Origin: Pseudomonas asuensis
GTDB taxonomy: Bacteria; Pseudomonadota; Gammaproteobacteria; Pseudomonadales; Pseudomonadaceae
Assembly: GCF_014646755.1 (NCBI RefSeq)
Contig: NZ_BMNW01000001.1
Span: forward strand, 325,866 to 389,865
Direction of reading: 5' to 3'
DNA length: 64,000 nucleotides
Shown piece by piece: positions 9,953-18,503 of this stretch (positions are counted from its first letter, which is position 1; each line of letters begins with the position of its first letter). A program made the position numbers and the translations under genes. The notes beneath the pieces are model-generated. The model did not search any database. It saw only the letters and a list, made by a program, of their open reading frames with translations, and was not told the origin of the DNA.

Positions 9953-10726
9953 TCAAACGTCGTCTGTTTTGCACTTTTCTCCACGAACGACCTTTTGTGT
10001 TTCCGTCAAAACGCCTCGAAGAATATTCATCTCTAGCTTAGTAATTGCACTACGCCCATAAAGCCTGCGCAGACGAGACATGAGATGGCGAGGTTTCTCA
10101 GGATCAAGGAAACGAATATCGATAAGCGTTTCTTCGAGGTGCCGATAGAAAAGCTCCAACTCCTCAACGGTTACTAGCTGAGTATTGAGCATGGCGGTGC
10201 TTTCTACCTTATTCATCTTGGTCGGCTGGCCCTGCAAAGCCAACCAAGCCATACGCACCTCATAAACGAGCACTTGTACAGCCGCTGCCAGATTCAATGA
10301 ACCAAATTCTGGATCGGAGGGAATATGGACATGAAAATTGCACCGCTGAAGCTCCTCGTTCGTCAGACCCGCATACTCACGACCAAACACGAGCGCGACC
10401 TCTCCTCCCGCCTCAGCATACTGCAGAGAAGTCTGTGCGCACTCGCGGGGGTCCAGCAGCGGCCAAGGGATGCGCCGATCCCTTGCACTGGTTCCCAGAA
10501 CAACACTGCATCCTGTCAGCGCCTCTTCCAGCGTATCGACAACACAAGCACTATCCAGCACATCCGTGGCGCCAGCAGCGCGTGCGATTGCATCGCCATG
10601 AGGAAACTGTTCAGGCTGCACAAGGTACAGCCGCTTCAATCCCATATTTTTCATGGCGCGAGCTGCACCACCAATATTGCCAGGATGGCTTGTATTCACC
10701 AGGACAACGCGTATGTTCTCGAGCAA
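9953..10726 (-). CDS. trmJ: tRNA (cytidine/uridine-2'-O)-methyltransferase TrmJ
   Basis: TrmJ is a SPOUT-class enzyme that 2'-O-methylates position 32 of several tRNAs. The 257 residues have the N-terminal VNTSHPGNIGGAARAMKNMG motif and the knot signature VALVFGREYAGLTNEEL, then a C-terminal helical extension ending after RRLYGRSAITKLEMNILRG. It is divergent from suhB and lies 131 bases upstream of iscR on the same strand. In PAO1 cysE sits between trmJ and iscR; here it does not. Confidence 0.93.
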   Translation of the reverse strand: MLENIRVVLVNTSHPGNIGGAARAMKNMGLKRLYLVQPEQFPHGDAIARAAGATDVLDSACVVDTLEEALTGCSVVLGTSARDRRIPWPLLDPRECAQTSLQYAEAGGEVALVFGREYAGLTNEELQRCNFHVHIPSDPEFGSLNLAAAVQVLVYEVRMAWLALQGQPTKMNKVESTAMLNTQLVTVEELELFYRHLEETLIDIRFLDPEKPRHLMSRLRRLYGRSAITKLEMNILRGVLTETQKVVRGEKCKTDDV

Positions 10727-10859
10727 GTAGCACCCCCTTTAAAGGTGCGAATCTTACCGGACCCCTTTCAGCAAAACCATTCATGCCGACAAGGCAACCT
10801 CTCTTAGCATTCTTTTCTGCTAGAATAACCGGCTTTCTTTTACAACCAGGTGGTTTCTC

Positions 10860-11675
10860 ATGCAGCCCATGCTGAACATTGCGCTGCGCGCAGCTCGTAG
10901 TGCCGGTGAATTGATCTTTCGCTCAATCGAGCGCCTGGACCTCATCGCTATCGACGAAAAAGGCGCCAACGATTTTGTGACCGAGGTCGACCGGGCCGCC
11001 GAACAAGCTATTTTCGCCGTTTTACGTAAGGCTTACCCCAACCACGGCTTCTTGGGCGAAGAATCTGGACTCATTGAAGGCCAGGGTGATGGCGCTGACT
11101 ACCTATGGATCGTCGATCCGCTGGATGGGACCACCAATTTCATTCATGGCGTCCCCCATTTCTCGGTCAGCATTGCGTGTAAATATCGCGGCCGCATCGA
11201 GCATGCTGTCGTGCTGGACCCGGTTCGTCAGGAAGAATTTACCGCCAGTCGGGGGCGCGGCGCCGCTCTTAACGGCCGACGTCTACGCGTTAGTACTCGC
11301 AAGAGTCTTGAGGGCGCGTTGATTGGTACAGGCTTCCCATACCGCTCCAGCAACATGGACTATCTGGATAACTACCTGGGTATGTTCCGCGCCTTAAGCA
11401 CTCAAACCGCTGGTATTCGCCGTGCAGGTTCTGCCGCATTGGATCTAGCCTATGTGGCTGCCGGTCGATTCGATGCCTTCTGGGAAATGGGCTTGTCCGA
11501 GTGGGACATGGCAGCTGGCGCGCTATTGATCCAGGAAGCGGGCGGCTTGATCAGTGACTTCAACGGCGGCCATGATTATCTTGAAAGAGGTCATGTAGTG
11601 GCCGGTAATACAAAATGCTTCAAGGCACTTTTGACCACGCTACAGCCTCACCTCCCCACCTCGTTGAAGCGCTAA
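10860..11675 (+). CDS. suhB: Inositol-1-monophosphatase family protein SuhB
   Basis: SuhB is a Mg2+-dependent inositol monophosphatase-fold protein that in enterobacteria also joins the rRNA antitermination complex. In Pseudomonas it is linked to virulence control. The 271 residues contain the metal-binding GEESG and DPLDGTTNFIHG motifs and the C-terminal SEWDMAAGALLIQEAGG. AGGTGG precedes the ATG. A possible -10, TAGAAT, lies about 25 bases upstream without a good -35. The gene is divergent from trmJ and ends at a strong two-way terminator. Confidence 0.93.
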   Translation: MQPMLNIALRAARSAGELIFRSIERLDLIAIDEKGANDFVTEVDRAAEQAIFAVLRKAYPNHGFLGEESGLIEGQGDGADYLWIVDPLDGTTNFIHGVPHFSVSIACKYRGRIEHAVVLDPVRQEEFTASRGRGAALNGRRLRVSTRKSLEGALIGTGFPYRSSNMDYLDNYLGMFRALSTQTAGIRRAGSAALDLAYVAAGRFDAFWEMGLSEWDMAAGALLIQEAGGLISDFNGGHDYLERGHVVAGNTKCFKALLTTLQPHLPTSLKR

Positions 11676-11710
11676 ATAAAAACCGCCCACTTTAGTGGGC
11701 GGTTTTGTTT
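11676..11710. terminator. Bidirectional terminator between suhB and sspB
   Basis: A perfect 10-bp stem (AACCGCCCAC at 11681-11690 with its complement at 11695-11704) and a TTTA loop are flanked by A-rich sequence on the left and T-rich sequence on the right. It can end suhB (plus) and sspB (minus), which converge here. Confidence 0.9.
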
Positions 11711-12120
11711 TACTTGACCACCTTCAGGCTTGGCCGGCCTTGCGGCTTGGTTGGCGCCGACTTAGGCGCAGCCCCCTCTGACTTGCCCTTTGGATCATCA
11801 TCTGGAGAGGAAGGCTCCAGATCAAAAACCATGCCCTGTCCATTTTCACGCGCATAAATCGCTAGAACAGCTTGAGTAGGCACATAAAGACTATGGGCCA
11901 CACCACCGAACCGCCCATCAAAACTGACCGCCTCGTTATCCATATGCAACTGACGTATGGCACCCGGAGCAACGTTGAGAACAATCTGACCATCACTTGC
12001 ATAGCCCGGCGGAACCAGTACATTCGGATAGTCCGCATTGACCAGGATATGCGGCGTGCAATCGTTATCTACGATCCACTCGTACAGCGCCCGAATCAAA
12101 TAGGGACGACTTGAATTCAT
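11710..12120 (-). CDS. sspB: ClpXP adaptor / stringent starvation protein B
   Basis: SspB tethers ssrA-tagged proteins to ClpX and speeds their degradation by ClpXP. The 136-residue product starts MNSSRPYLIRALYEWIVDND, with AGGAGG upstream, and holds the substrate-binding fold to about residue 105. A Pro/Lys/Ser-rich flexible tail ends in a basic-hydrophobic GRPSLKVVK that is the likely ClpX-binding motif. The in-frame extension to 12243 lies within sspA and is rejected. It follows sspA by 13 bases. Confidence 0.95.
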   Translation of the reverse strand: MNSSRPYLIRALYEWIVDNDCTPHILVNADYPNVLVPPGYASDGQIVLNVAPGAIRQLHMDNEAVSFDGRFGGVAHSLYVPTQAVLAIYARENGQGMVFDLEPSSPDDDPKGKSEGAAPKSAPTKPQGRPSLKVVK

Positions 12121-12133
12121 TATGTTCCTCCTA

Positions 12134-12751
12134 TCAGCGCATCTCGCGCTCAACTGGCGACAAGCTCGCCTGAAAGGTATCGCGGACGAAATGGCGATCC
12201 ATATAATCGAAAATCGGCTTGGCTTGTCGAGGCAACTCAACACCTAAGCTAGGCAAACGCCAGAGCAAAGGCAATAAATAACAGTCAACCAAGCTCATTT
12301 CTTCATTTAAGAAGAATTTTTTATCTGCAAAAAGAGGAGCGACCGAGACAAGGCTATCCGCAAGCTGCCGACGAGCCTGTTGAACATCGAACTTTCCCTT
12401 CTGCATGCCAGCAATGATATCCGCATTATCACACCAATCCTTCTGGATACGATGCATAAGCAGCCGCATCTGTGCTCGAGCAACAGGGTAAGCCGGTAAC
12501 AACGGAGGATGAGGATATCGCTCTTCCAGGTACTCCAGAACAATATCCGAGTCGTACAGCACAAGATCCCGGTCCTGCAATACAGGCAGCGTCCTGTAAG
12601 GATTCACATCTGCCAAATCTGCAGGGTATTGGACAGGATCGGTATCCTTAATTTCCACATCGACCTGCTTTTCAGCAAGCACAAGACGAACACGGTGTGA
12701 ATAAGGATCTCTAGGATCAGAAAAACAGGTGAGACGCGTTACGTTAGCCAT
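12134..12751 (-). CDS. sspA: Stringent starvation protein A
   Basis: SspA is a glutathione-S-transferase-fold protein that binds RNA polymerase during starvation and changes promoter choice. The 205 residues show a thioredoxin-like N-terminal domain (about 5-80, with [18 protein letters not shown]) and an all-helical C-terminal domain. It is paired with sspB as in most gamma-proteobacteria and lies 74 bases downstream of petC on the same strand. Confidence 0.95.
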   Translation of the reverse strand: MANVTRLTCFSDPRDPYSHRVRLVLAEKQVDVEIKDTDPVQYPADLADVNPYRTLPVLQDRDLVLYDSDIVLEYLEERYPHPPLLPAYPVARAQMRLLMHRIQKDWCDNADIIAGMQKGKFDVQQARRQLADSLVSVAPLFADKKFFLNEEMSLVDCYLLPLLWRLPSLGVELPRQAKPIFDYMDRHFVRDTFQASLSPVEREMR

Positions 12752-12825
12752 ACACTTCTTCGCTATGCAGCCCTAACGGGCAAACGATCGCGCCTCACGG
12801 CACAGATCCTGATTCAAAACAGACA

Positions 12826-13575
12826 TCATTTGATGTCCTTCCAATATTCTCGCTTGAGCAGGTAGGCAAATACAAAAAGAATTGCCAAATAGGCCAGAAC
12901 ATACCGCCCAATCCGCTCAGATACCTCCTTATTCGGATCGGCCGAGTACGCTAGAAAAGCCACAAGATTACGAACCGTTTGATCGAACTGCTCGTTATTC
13001 TGCGCACCTGTACCAGGAACAACAGCGAGCTCTCTGCATATAGCGATATTCACGGAGGCGTCTGCCCCAGGGTTATCAGTCAGACAAACCTGGCGACCCT
13101 GTAAGGCGCCAAGAACATTTGGCATAGCAACATTAGGGAATACGATATTGTTGACACCCCAAGGCCTGGAAGCGTCCTCATAAAACCCCATGAGATAGCC
13201 GTACAGCCAGTCTTCTCCTCGAACGCGAGCTACCAGCGTCAGATCAGGCGGCACTGCACCAAACCAACTTCTTGCATCCTCAGCACGCATACTTGAACGC
13301 ATATGATCGCCTGGCTTAGCGCTTGTAAATATAAGCGCCTGCTGCAGAATATCTTCAGGAATCTCAAGATCCCTAGCTACTCGCTCGTAACGCTGATATT
13401 GAGCGCCGTGACATCCCATGCAGTAATTAACAAAGGTGCGCGCCCCATCCTGTAGTGCATGCTTATCAGTAGTAGTGACACGAACCTTTTCAGGAGGAAT
13501 ATCTTCTGCCCCCATTGAAGCCAGAGGCACGCCTAGAACCGACAGCAATGCCAGCAACCTAAGCAGCAGCATCAC
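12826..13575 (-). CDS. petC: Cytochrome c1 subunit of the bc1 complex
   Basis: Cytochrome c1 passes electrons from the Rieske protein to soluble cytochrome c on the periplasmic face of complex III. The 249-residue protein has a signal peptide (about 1-22), the haem c motif CMGCH at 52-56, a candidate axial Met in VFPNVAMPNV, and a C-terminal anchor helix (RYVLAYLAILFVFAYLL) ending in KREYWKDIK. Its start overlaps the petB stop by 4 bases. Confidence 0.95.
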   Translation of the reverse strand: MMLLLRLLALLSVLGVPLASMGAEDIPPEKVRVTTTDKHALQDGARTFVNYCMGCHGAQYQRYERVARDLEIPEDILQQALIFTSAKPGDHMRSSMRAEDARSWFGAVPPDLTLVARVRGEDWLYGYLMGFYEDASRPWGVNNIVFPNVAMPNVLGALQGRQVCLTDNPGADASVNIAICRELAVVPGTGAQNNEQFDQTVRNLVAFLAYSADPNKEVSERIGRYVLAYLAILFVFAYLLKREYWKDIK

Positions 13576-14783
13576 CTTGGCACCCTCTCAGGCACCTGCC
13601 CTACCCGCTCAACACGCGTGTAAAAAGGCATGAACAGGAAATAGCCAAAATACAACACGGTAGCCAGGCGAGACATAAGGATTCTTTCAGATGTAGGCGG
13701 AAGAACCCCTAGAACCCCAAGCACCACGAATGCCAAGCAGAAAAGCATCAGCGCCAACCGGCTTAGCCACCCCTTGAAACGCATTGACTTGACAGGACTA
13801 CGATCCAGCCAGGGCACCACAAACAAAATAGCGATAGCCGCCCCCATAACCATGACGCCAATCAGCTTGTCAGGCACAGCCCGAAGCATTGCGTAAAAGG
13901 GGGTGAAATACCAAACAGGGGCGATATGTTCAGGGGTTTTTAAGGGGTCAGCGATTTCAAAGTTAGACTTCTCAAGGAAGTAGCCGCCTGCCTCAGGAAA
14001 GAAAAACACTACAGCACAGAAAACAAATAGAAAAACCGCCACGCCCAATAGATCCTTGACGGTGTAATACGGATGAAAGGGAATACCATCAAGCGGCTTA
14101 CCTTTTTCATCAAGACTCTTTTTGATATCCACACCAAGCGGGTTGTTAGAACCCACCTCATGCAAAGCAAAAATATGCAATACCATAAGCCCTATCAGCA
14201 GCAATGGCAGAGCAATAACATGCAAGGCAAAAAAACGATTTAGCGTAATGCCGGAGATTAAGTAATCGCCACGGATCCACTGAGCCAGATCTTCGCCTAC
14301 TACAGGAATAGCGCCAAACAATGAAATTATTACCTGAGCCCCCCAATAGGACATCTGTCCCCAAGGCAACAGGTATCCCATGAACGCTTCCACTATAAGC
14401 AGAAGATAAAGCAGCATCCCAAAAACCCAAACTAGCTCACGTGGCTTCTGATAGGAACCATAGAGCAAGCTCCGAAACATATGCAGATAGACAACGATGA
14501 AAAGGGCAGAAGCACCTGTTGAATGAAGGTAACGAATGAGCCAGCCGTAGTCGACATCACGCATGATGTACTCAATAGAGGCAAAAGCGCCTTCGGCTGT
14601 AGGGGTATAACTCATTGCCAGCCAAATACCTGTCATTAGCTGATTAAATAGAATCAGCAAAGCCAGGGATCCAAAAAAATAAAGAACATTAAAATTCTTG
14701 GGCGCGTAATAGTGACCTAAATGTTCGCGCCATAAACGTGAAGCAGGGAAGCGAGCATTTACCCAAGCCTTCAGCCTACTCAT
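13572..14783 (-). CDS. petB: Cytochrome b subunit of the bc1 complex
   Basis: Cytochrome b holds the two b haems and the quinol-oxidising and quinone-reducing sites of complex III. The 403 residues have eight hydrophobic helices, including the helix with LIRYLHSTGASALFIVVYLH and the AFMGYLLPWGQMSYWGA stretch. A PVWYF motif (PEWY in mitochondria, PVWY in many bacteria) lies near residue 290. Four-base overlaps with petA and petC indicate one operon. Confidence 0.96.
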   Translation of the reverse strand: MSRLKAWVNARFPASRLWREHLGHYYAPKNFNVLYFFGSLALLILFNQLMTGIWLAMSYTPTAEGAFASIEYIMRDVDYGWLIRYLHSTGASALFIVVYLHMFRSLLYGSYQKPRELVWVFGMLLYLLLIVEAFMGYLLPWGQMSYWGAQVIISLFGAIPVVGEDLAQWIRGDYLISGITLNRFFALHVIALPLLLIGLMVLHIFALHEVGSNNPLGVDIKKSLDEKGKPLDGIPFHPYYTVKDLLGVAVFLFVFCAVVFFFPEAGGYFLEKSNFEIADPLKTPEHIAPVWYFTPFYAMLRAVPDKLIGVMVMGAAIAILFVVPWLDRSPVKSMRFKGWLSRLALMLFCLAFVVLGVLGVLPPTSERILMSRLATVLYFGYFLFMPFYTRVERVGQVPERVPR

Positions 14784-15376
14784 CCCATCTCCTTTTGACT
14801 CATACCTACTACAATAATGTGCTCGGACTCGTAAGCATAAGGCGGAACGACTAGGTTAAGCGGGGCAGGTTGTGCCTTGTATACTCTACCCGCCAAGTCA
14901 TAACGGGAGCCATGACATGGGCAAAAGTACCCCCCCAGCCAATCTGCGCCCAAATCAACAGGGGCAACCTCAGGACGAAATACGGGAGCGCATCCTAAAT
15001 GAGTACAAATCCCCACAACAACGAGAATATCCGGTTTAATTGAGCGCAATCGGCTGTTTACGTAATTTGGCTGAACCGACTCCGCTGAGTCTGGGTCTGC
15101 CAATTGATCCTCTAGTCTCGACAGGCTCGCTAGAACTTCTGAACTACGCCTGAGCACAAAGACAGGCTGCCCCCGCCACTCCACAACAATCTGCCGCCCT
15201 GGTTCCAACTTAGAAATATTTACCCTTACAGGGGCACCTGCAGCCTTTGCTCTGGCGCTAGGAGACCATGACTTAATAAATGGGATAGCAGCCCCAACTA
15301 TGCCTACCGCGCCTATTGCCGATGTTGCGGCCACGAGCAATCGACGACGTCCCTGATTGATACCCCCGTCACTCAT
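14780..15376 (-). CDS. petA: Rieske iron-sulfur subunit of the bc1 complex
   Basis: The Rieske protein takes one electron from ubiquinol to its [2Fe-2S] cluster. The 198 residues begin with a twin-arginine-type signal-anchor (RRRLLVAATS at about 10-19, then a helix to about 35). The ligands are Cys124-Thr-His126-Leu-Gly-Cys129 and Cys152-Pro-Cys154-His155. It is the first gene of petABC and would itself need the Isc system encoded upstream in this window. Confidence 0.96.
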   Translation of the reverse strand: MSDGGINQGRRRLLVAATSAIGAVGIVGAAIPFIKSWSPSARAKAAGAPVRVNISKLEPGRQIVVEWRGQPVFVLRRSSEVLASLSRLEDQLADPDSAESVQPNYVNSRLRSIKPDILVVVGICTHLGCAPVFRPEVAPVDLGADWLGGYFCPCHGSRYDLAGRVYKAQPAPLNLVVPPYAYESEHIIVVGMSQKEMG

Positions 15377-15504
15377 CCATAACCCCTTCGGTACATATCA
15401 TTCAAGCTACGAAATGAAAGCAGAGCATACTTAAAATCAAGGAGAGAACCTATTGACGTGTGCGAGCGAGACAGCTTCAAAAGCACTACACATCAGACGC
15501 AAGG

Positions 15505-15539
15505 CAAAAAAAAACCCAGTCTCGAAAGAGACTGGGTTT
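15505..15539 (-). terminator. Terminator of the rplM-rpsI operon
   Basis: A perfect 12-bp stem (15512-15523 with 15528-15539) closed by a GAAA tetraloop lies 22 bases after the rpsI stop. The A-run at 15505-15514 becomes the U-tract on the minus-strand transcript. This is a strong intrinsic terminator. Confidence 0.93.
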
Positions 15540-15560
15540 CGCAAGCAAAGCTGCTGGAGC

Positions 15561-15953
15561 TTAACGCTTGGAGTACTGCGGACGCTTACGCGCTTTACGC
15601 AGACCGACTTTCTTACGCTCAACTTCACGCGCGTCACGAGTAACATAACCCGCCTTGCGCAGGGAGCTGCGGTAGGTTTCGTCGTATTCGATCAGAGCAC
15701 GAGTAATACCGTGACGAATGGCACCGGCTTGGCCGCTAACACCACCACCAGCAACAGTCACGTATACGTCAAACTTCTCGAGGGTCTCGGTCAGCTCAAG
15801 CGGCTGACGAACAACCATGCGAGCAGTTTCACGACCGAAGAATGTATCGATGGTACGATTATTGATGGAAATCTGGCCAGTGCCCGGACGCAGGAAAACG
15901 CGAGCGGTAGCTGTCTTACGACGGCCAGTACCGTAATTTTGAGTCGCCGACAT
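15561..15953 (-). CDS. rpsI: 30S ribosomal protein S9
   Basis: S9 is a small-subunit protein whose C-terminal tail reaches the P-site tRNA. The 130 residues start [20 protein letters not shown] and end in the conserved basic tail [17 protein letters not shown]. It follows rplM by 15 bases, the universal bacterial pairing, and is followed by a strong terminator. Confidence 0.98.
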   Translation of the reverse strand: MSATQNYGTGRRKTATARVFLRPGTGQISINNRTIDTFFGRETARMVVRQPLELTETLEKFDVYVTVAGGGVSGQAGAIRHGITRALIEYDETYRSSLRKAGYVTRDAREVERKKVGLRKARKRPQYSKR

Positions 15954-15968
15954 TATGTACTATCCCGT

Positions 15969-16397
15969 TTAAATCTTCAGTTCTTGAGGCTGCTGAGCGG
16001 TATGCGGATGAACGCTACCCTTGTAAACCTTCAGCTTACGGTACATGTCGCGACCCAGCGGGTTCTTCGGCAACATACCTTTAACTGCGGTTTCGATAAC
16101 ACGCTCAGGAGCGCGAGCGATCAGCTTTTCGAAGTTGATCGACTTGATACCACCCGGGAAACCGGAGTGGTGGTAGTACATCTTGTCGGTAGTTTTGGCG
16201 CCAGTTACACGAACCTGCTCCGCATTGATAACAACGATGTAGTCGCCAGTATCAACATGGGGAGTGTATTCCGGCTTATGCTTGCCACGTAGGCGGCTAG
16301 CAATTTCAGTAGCCAGACGACCCAGGGTCTGGCCGGCAGCGTCGACGACGTACCAGTCGCGCTTAACAGTTTCCGGTTTTGCTGTGAAGGTTTTCAT
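15969..16397 (-). CDS. rplM: 50S ribosomal protein L13
   Basis: L13 is an early-assembling large-subunit protein. The 142 residues start [20 protein letters not shown] and contain the conserved [18 protein letters not shown] and [10 protein letters not shown] segments. It is the first gene of the rplM-rpsI operon, with a promoter 38-70 bases upstream. In E. coli L13 represses this operon by binding its leader mRNA; I could not identify such a structure in the short leader here. Confidence 0.98.
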   Translation of the reverse strand: MKTFTAKPETVKRDWYVVDAAGQTLGRLATEIASRLRGKHKPEYTPHVDTGDYIVVINAEQVRVTGAKTTDKMYYHHSGFPGGIKSINFEKLIARAPERVIETAVKGMLPKNPLGRDMYRKLKVYKGSVHPHTAQQPQELKI

Positions 16398-16435
16398 TCG
16401 TTATGGCCTCAGGGCCGCCTGAAAAAAGACGGCAA

Positions 16436-16464
16436 ATCTTACAGAACAGTACGATCCTTGACAA
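16436..16464 (-). promoter_or_regulatory. Probable sigma70 promoter of rplM-rpsI
   Basis: On the minus strand, -35 TTGTCA (16459-16464) and -10 TAAGAT (16436-16441) are separated by exactly 17 bases. The predicted start is about 30 bases before the L13 ATG. Confidence 0.6.
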
Positions 16465-16623
16465 GTCAAGGGCAGCCGGAAACAGACGCTAATCGGGGGC
16501 TCGGGTCAGCGCGTCCGCTACGGCAAAAACAGACAGGCTAGGCATCCCCTGTCAATAAAGCTGCGGAATTATGACGATTACTGCGAAAATATCAACTGTT
16601 ATGAGACCAAGAGAGGAAATTAG

Positions 16624-17661
16624 ATGCGTTACCGTAACCTTGGAAAAACCGAAATCAGCGTTAGCGAGCTTTGTCTGGGCACGATGACATGGGGAGAGCA
16701 GAACACGCAGGACGAGGCGTTCGCTCAGATTGACCGAGCAGCCGAACATGGCATCAACTTTATGGATGCTGCAGAAATGTATCCTGTCCCGCCGCGTCCC
16801 GAGACGTACGGTCAGACGGAGCGCATCATTGGCAACTACTTCAAAGCACGTGGCAGCCGTGACCAATGGATTCTGACCAGCAAAGTTGCCGGACCGGGCA
16901 ATAACATTTCACACATTCGCGACGGCAACCTCAAGCACAACCGTCAGCATATCGTTACAGCATTGAATGGCAGCCTTGAGCGTCTTCAAACAGACTATAT
17001 CGATCTTTATCAATTGCATTGGCCGGACAGAGAAACCAATTTCTTTGGCAAGCTGGGTTATGTTCATAGCGACAAGGTGTTTACTCCGCTTGAGGAAACC
17101 CTTGAGGTATTAGACGAACAGGTCAAGGCAGGAAAGATTCGTTACATTGGCCTTTCTAATGAGACGCCATGGGGCACAATGCGCTTCCTTCAGCTGGCTG
17201 AAGAGCGCGGCTGGCCACGCGCAGTAACTATCCAGAACCCCTACAACCTCCTGAATCGATCCTTTGAAGTCGGACTGGCAGAAATCGCCATTCGAGAACA
17301 GTGCGGGCTTCTTGCATACTCTCCCCTAGCGTTCGGTATGCTGACTGGCAAGTATGCCAACGGGGCAAAGCCGGAGGGCGCGCGCCTGACCCTGTTCAGC
17401 CGTTTCACTCGCTACAACAACCCCGAAACAGCGCGCGCCGCTGATCAGTATGTTCAACTGGCCAAACAGCATGGAGTTGATCCTGCCCAAATGGCACTGG
17501 CTTATGTTACGAGCCGTCCCTTTGTCACGAGCAATATCATAGGGGCAACTTCTCTGGAACAACTCCAAAGCAATCTCGACAGCGTTAAACTGACTCTGTC
17601 CGAAGAGGTTGTTGCTGAAATTGAGGCCATTCATAAGACTCAACCTAATCCAGCCCCCTAA
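16624..17661 (+). CDS. Tas-like aldo-keto reductase
   Basis: This is an NADP(H)-dependent aldo-keto reductase of the Tas/YajO type. The 345-residue barrel shows the family tetrad in order: Asp in INFMDAAEMYP (about 52), Tyr in the following loop, Lys in WILTSKVAG and His in YQLHWPD. The C-terminal cofactor loop includes SNIIGATSLEQLQSNL. A GAGAGGAAATTAG ribosome site precedes the ATG. The natural substrate cannot be read from sequence. PAO1 has a homologous oxidoreductase at the same place beside rplM. Confidence 0.88.
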   Translation: MRYRNLGKTEISVSELCLGTMTWGEQNTQDEAFAQIDRAAEHGINFMDAAEMYPVPPRPETYGQTERIIGNYFKARGSRDQWILTSKVAGPGNNISHIRDGNLKHNRQHIVTALNGSLERLQTDYIDLYQLHWPDRETNFFGKLGYVHSDKVFTPLEETLEVLDEQVKAGKIRYIGLSNETPWGTMRFLQLAEERGWPRAVTIQNPYNLLNRSFEVGLAEIAIREQCGLLAYSPLAFGMLTGKYANGAKPEGARLTLFSRFTRYNNPETARAADQYVQLAKQHGVDPAQMALAYVTSRPFVTSNIIGATSLEQLQSNLDSVKLTLSEEVVAEIEAIHKTQPNPAP

Positions 17662-17666
17662 GTAAT

Positions 17667-17690
17667 GGCGCTTTCCTTCGGGAGAGCGCC
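17667..17690. terminator. Hairpin between the aldo-keto reductase gene and nfi
   Basis: A 10-bp stem with one G-U pair (17667-17676 with 17681-17690) is closed by a TTCG tetraloop in the gap between two convergent genes. There is no clear T-tract, so it may act as a weak terminator or 3' stabiliser. Confidence 0.5.
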
Positions 17691-17694
17691 AGTG

Positions 17695-18411
17695 CTACGA
17701 GAACAAATCGCTCTGCTCGGCAAGCTGACTTGTTGCATGATCTACCTTGTCTCGCCGAGAAGCCAATCGGTCAGCCAAGCGTGTTGGCTCGGGCAGACGA
17801 TGCTTGCGTACACAGGCCATGACCAATTCTGGTGCAGTCTTAAGACTGACTCGGTTACCGGGCGACACAATCAAAGGCTTTACTTTATCCTTACTGCGCA
17901 AAACAGTACCGATCAACTCTCCTTTGGCAAACAAGTCCACTCGACAGCCACGAACCTCACCTAGCGGCTCATGACTGCCTGTCAAAATTTTTTTCGCAAC
18001 GCCTATGGTTGGTAATCCAGTCACCACTCCCAGGTGTGCTGCGATACCCAATCGCCTTGGATGCGCAATGCCATGACCATCGCAAAAGATCAGATCAGGT
18101 GTCTCAGGCAATTCAGATAATGCTTGCAGCACCGCCGGCAACTCTCGAAAAGACAATAACCCAGGAATATAGGGCATGTTGGTTGGAATACGTGCAACAG
18201 CCTGAGCGATAGGATCCAACGTGTCAGCATTGAGCAAGATGGCAGCTGCACGTGTGATAGCGCCTCCCTCCTCAAATCCGACGTCAACACCTGCAATCAA
18301 CCGTAGCGCTGGAAAATCATCCTCCAGCCTAACCTGCTTGGCCAGTTCAACCTGCTGCCTGCGCGCATCGCCGGGTGTACCGTCCCAGCCAATAAAAGGT
18401 GAAGTAGTCAC
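17695..18411 (-). CDS. nfi: Endonuclease V (deoxyinosine 3'-endonuclease)
   Basis: Endonuclease V nicks DNA one base 3' of deoxyinosine and starts repair of deaminated adenine. The product, 238 residues from the GTG at 18411, has the catalytic GVDVGFEEGG, the conserved RIPTNMPYIPGLLSFRELPA segment, the acidic DGHGIAHPRRLG and LPEPTRLADRLAS near the end. The GTG is chosen because AGGAG lies 5 bases before it; an ATG seven codons upstream is possible. It converges with the aldo-keto reductase gene. PAO1, as I recall, has other genes here, so the position may be lineage-specific. Confidence 0.9.
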   Translation of the reverse strand: MTTSPFIGWDGTPGDARRQQVELAKQVRLEDDFPALRLIAGVDVGFEEGGAITRAAAILLNADTLDPIAQAVARIPTNMPYIPGLLSFRELPAVLQALSELPETPDLIFCDGHGIAHPRRLGIAAHLGVVTGLPTIGVAKKILTGSHEPLGEVRGCRVDLFAKGELIGTVLRSKDKVKPLIVSPGNRVSLKTAPELVMACVRKHRLPEPTRLADRLASRRDKVDHATSQLAEQSDLFS

Positions 18412-18474
18412 ATAGACTCCTGCCGTTACCATTATGGGATTCGAACAGGATTGGTTACTGCCAGTTCCAGACGG

Positions 18475-18502
18475 AAAAAGGGCTGCATATGCAGCCCTTT
18501 TT
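18475..18502. terminator. Bidirectional-type terminator after zapE
   Basis: A 28-base perfect palindrome, AAAAAGGGCTGCAT plus its complement, lies directly after the zapE stop. GC-rich stem and flanking A and T runs make it an intrinsic terminator in either direction. Confidence 0.88.
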
Positions 18503-18503
18503 C

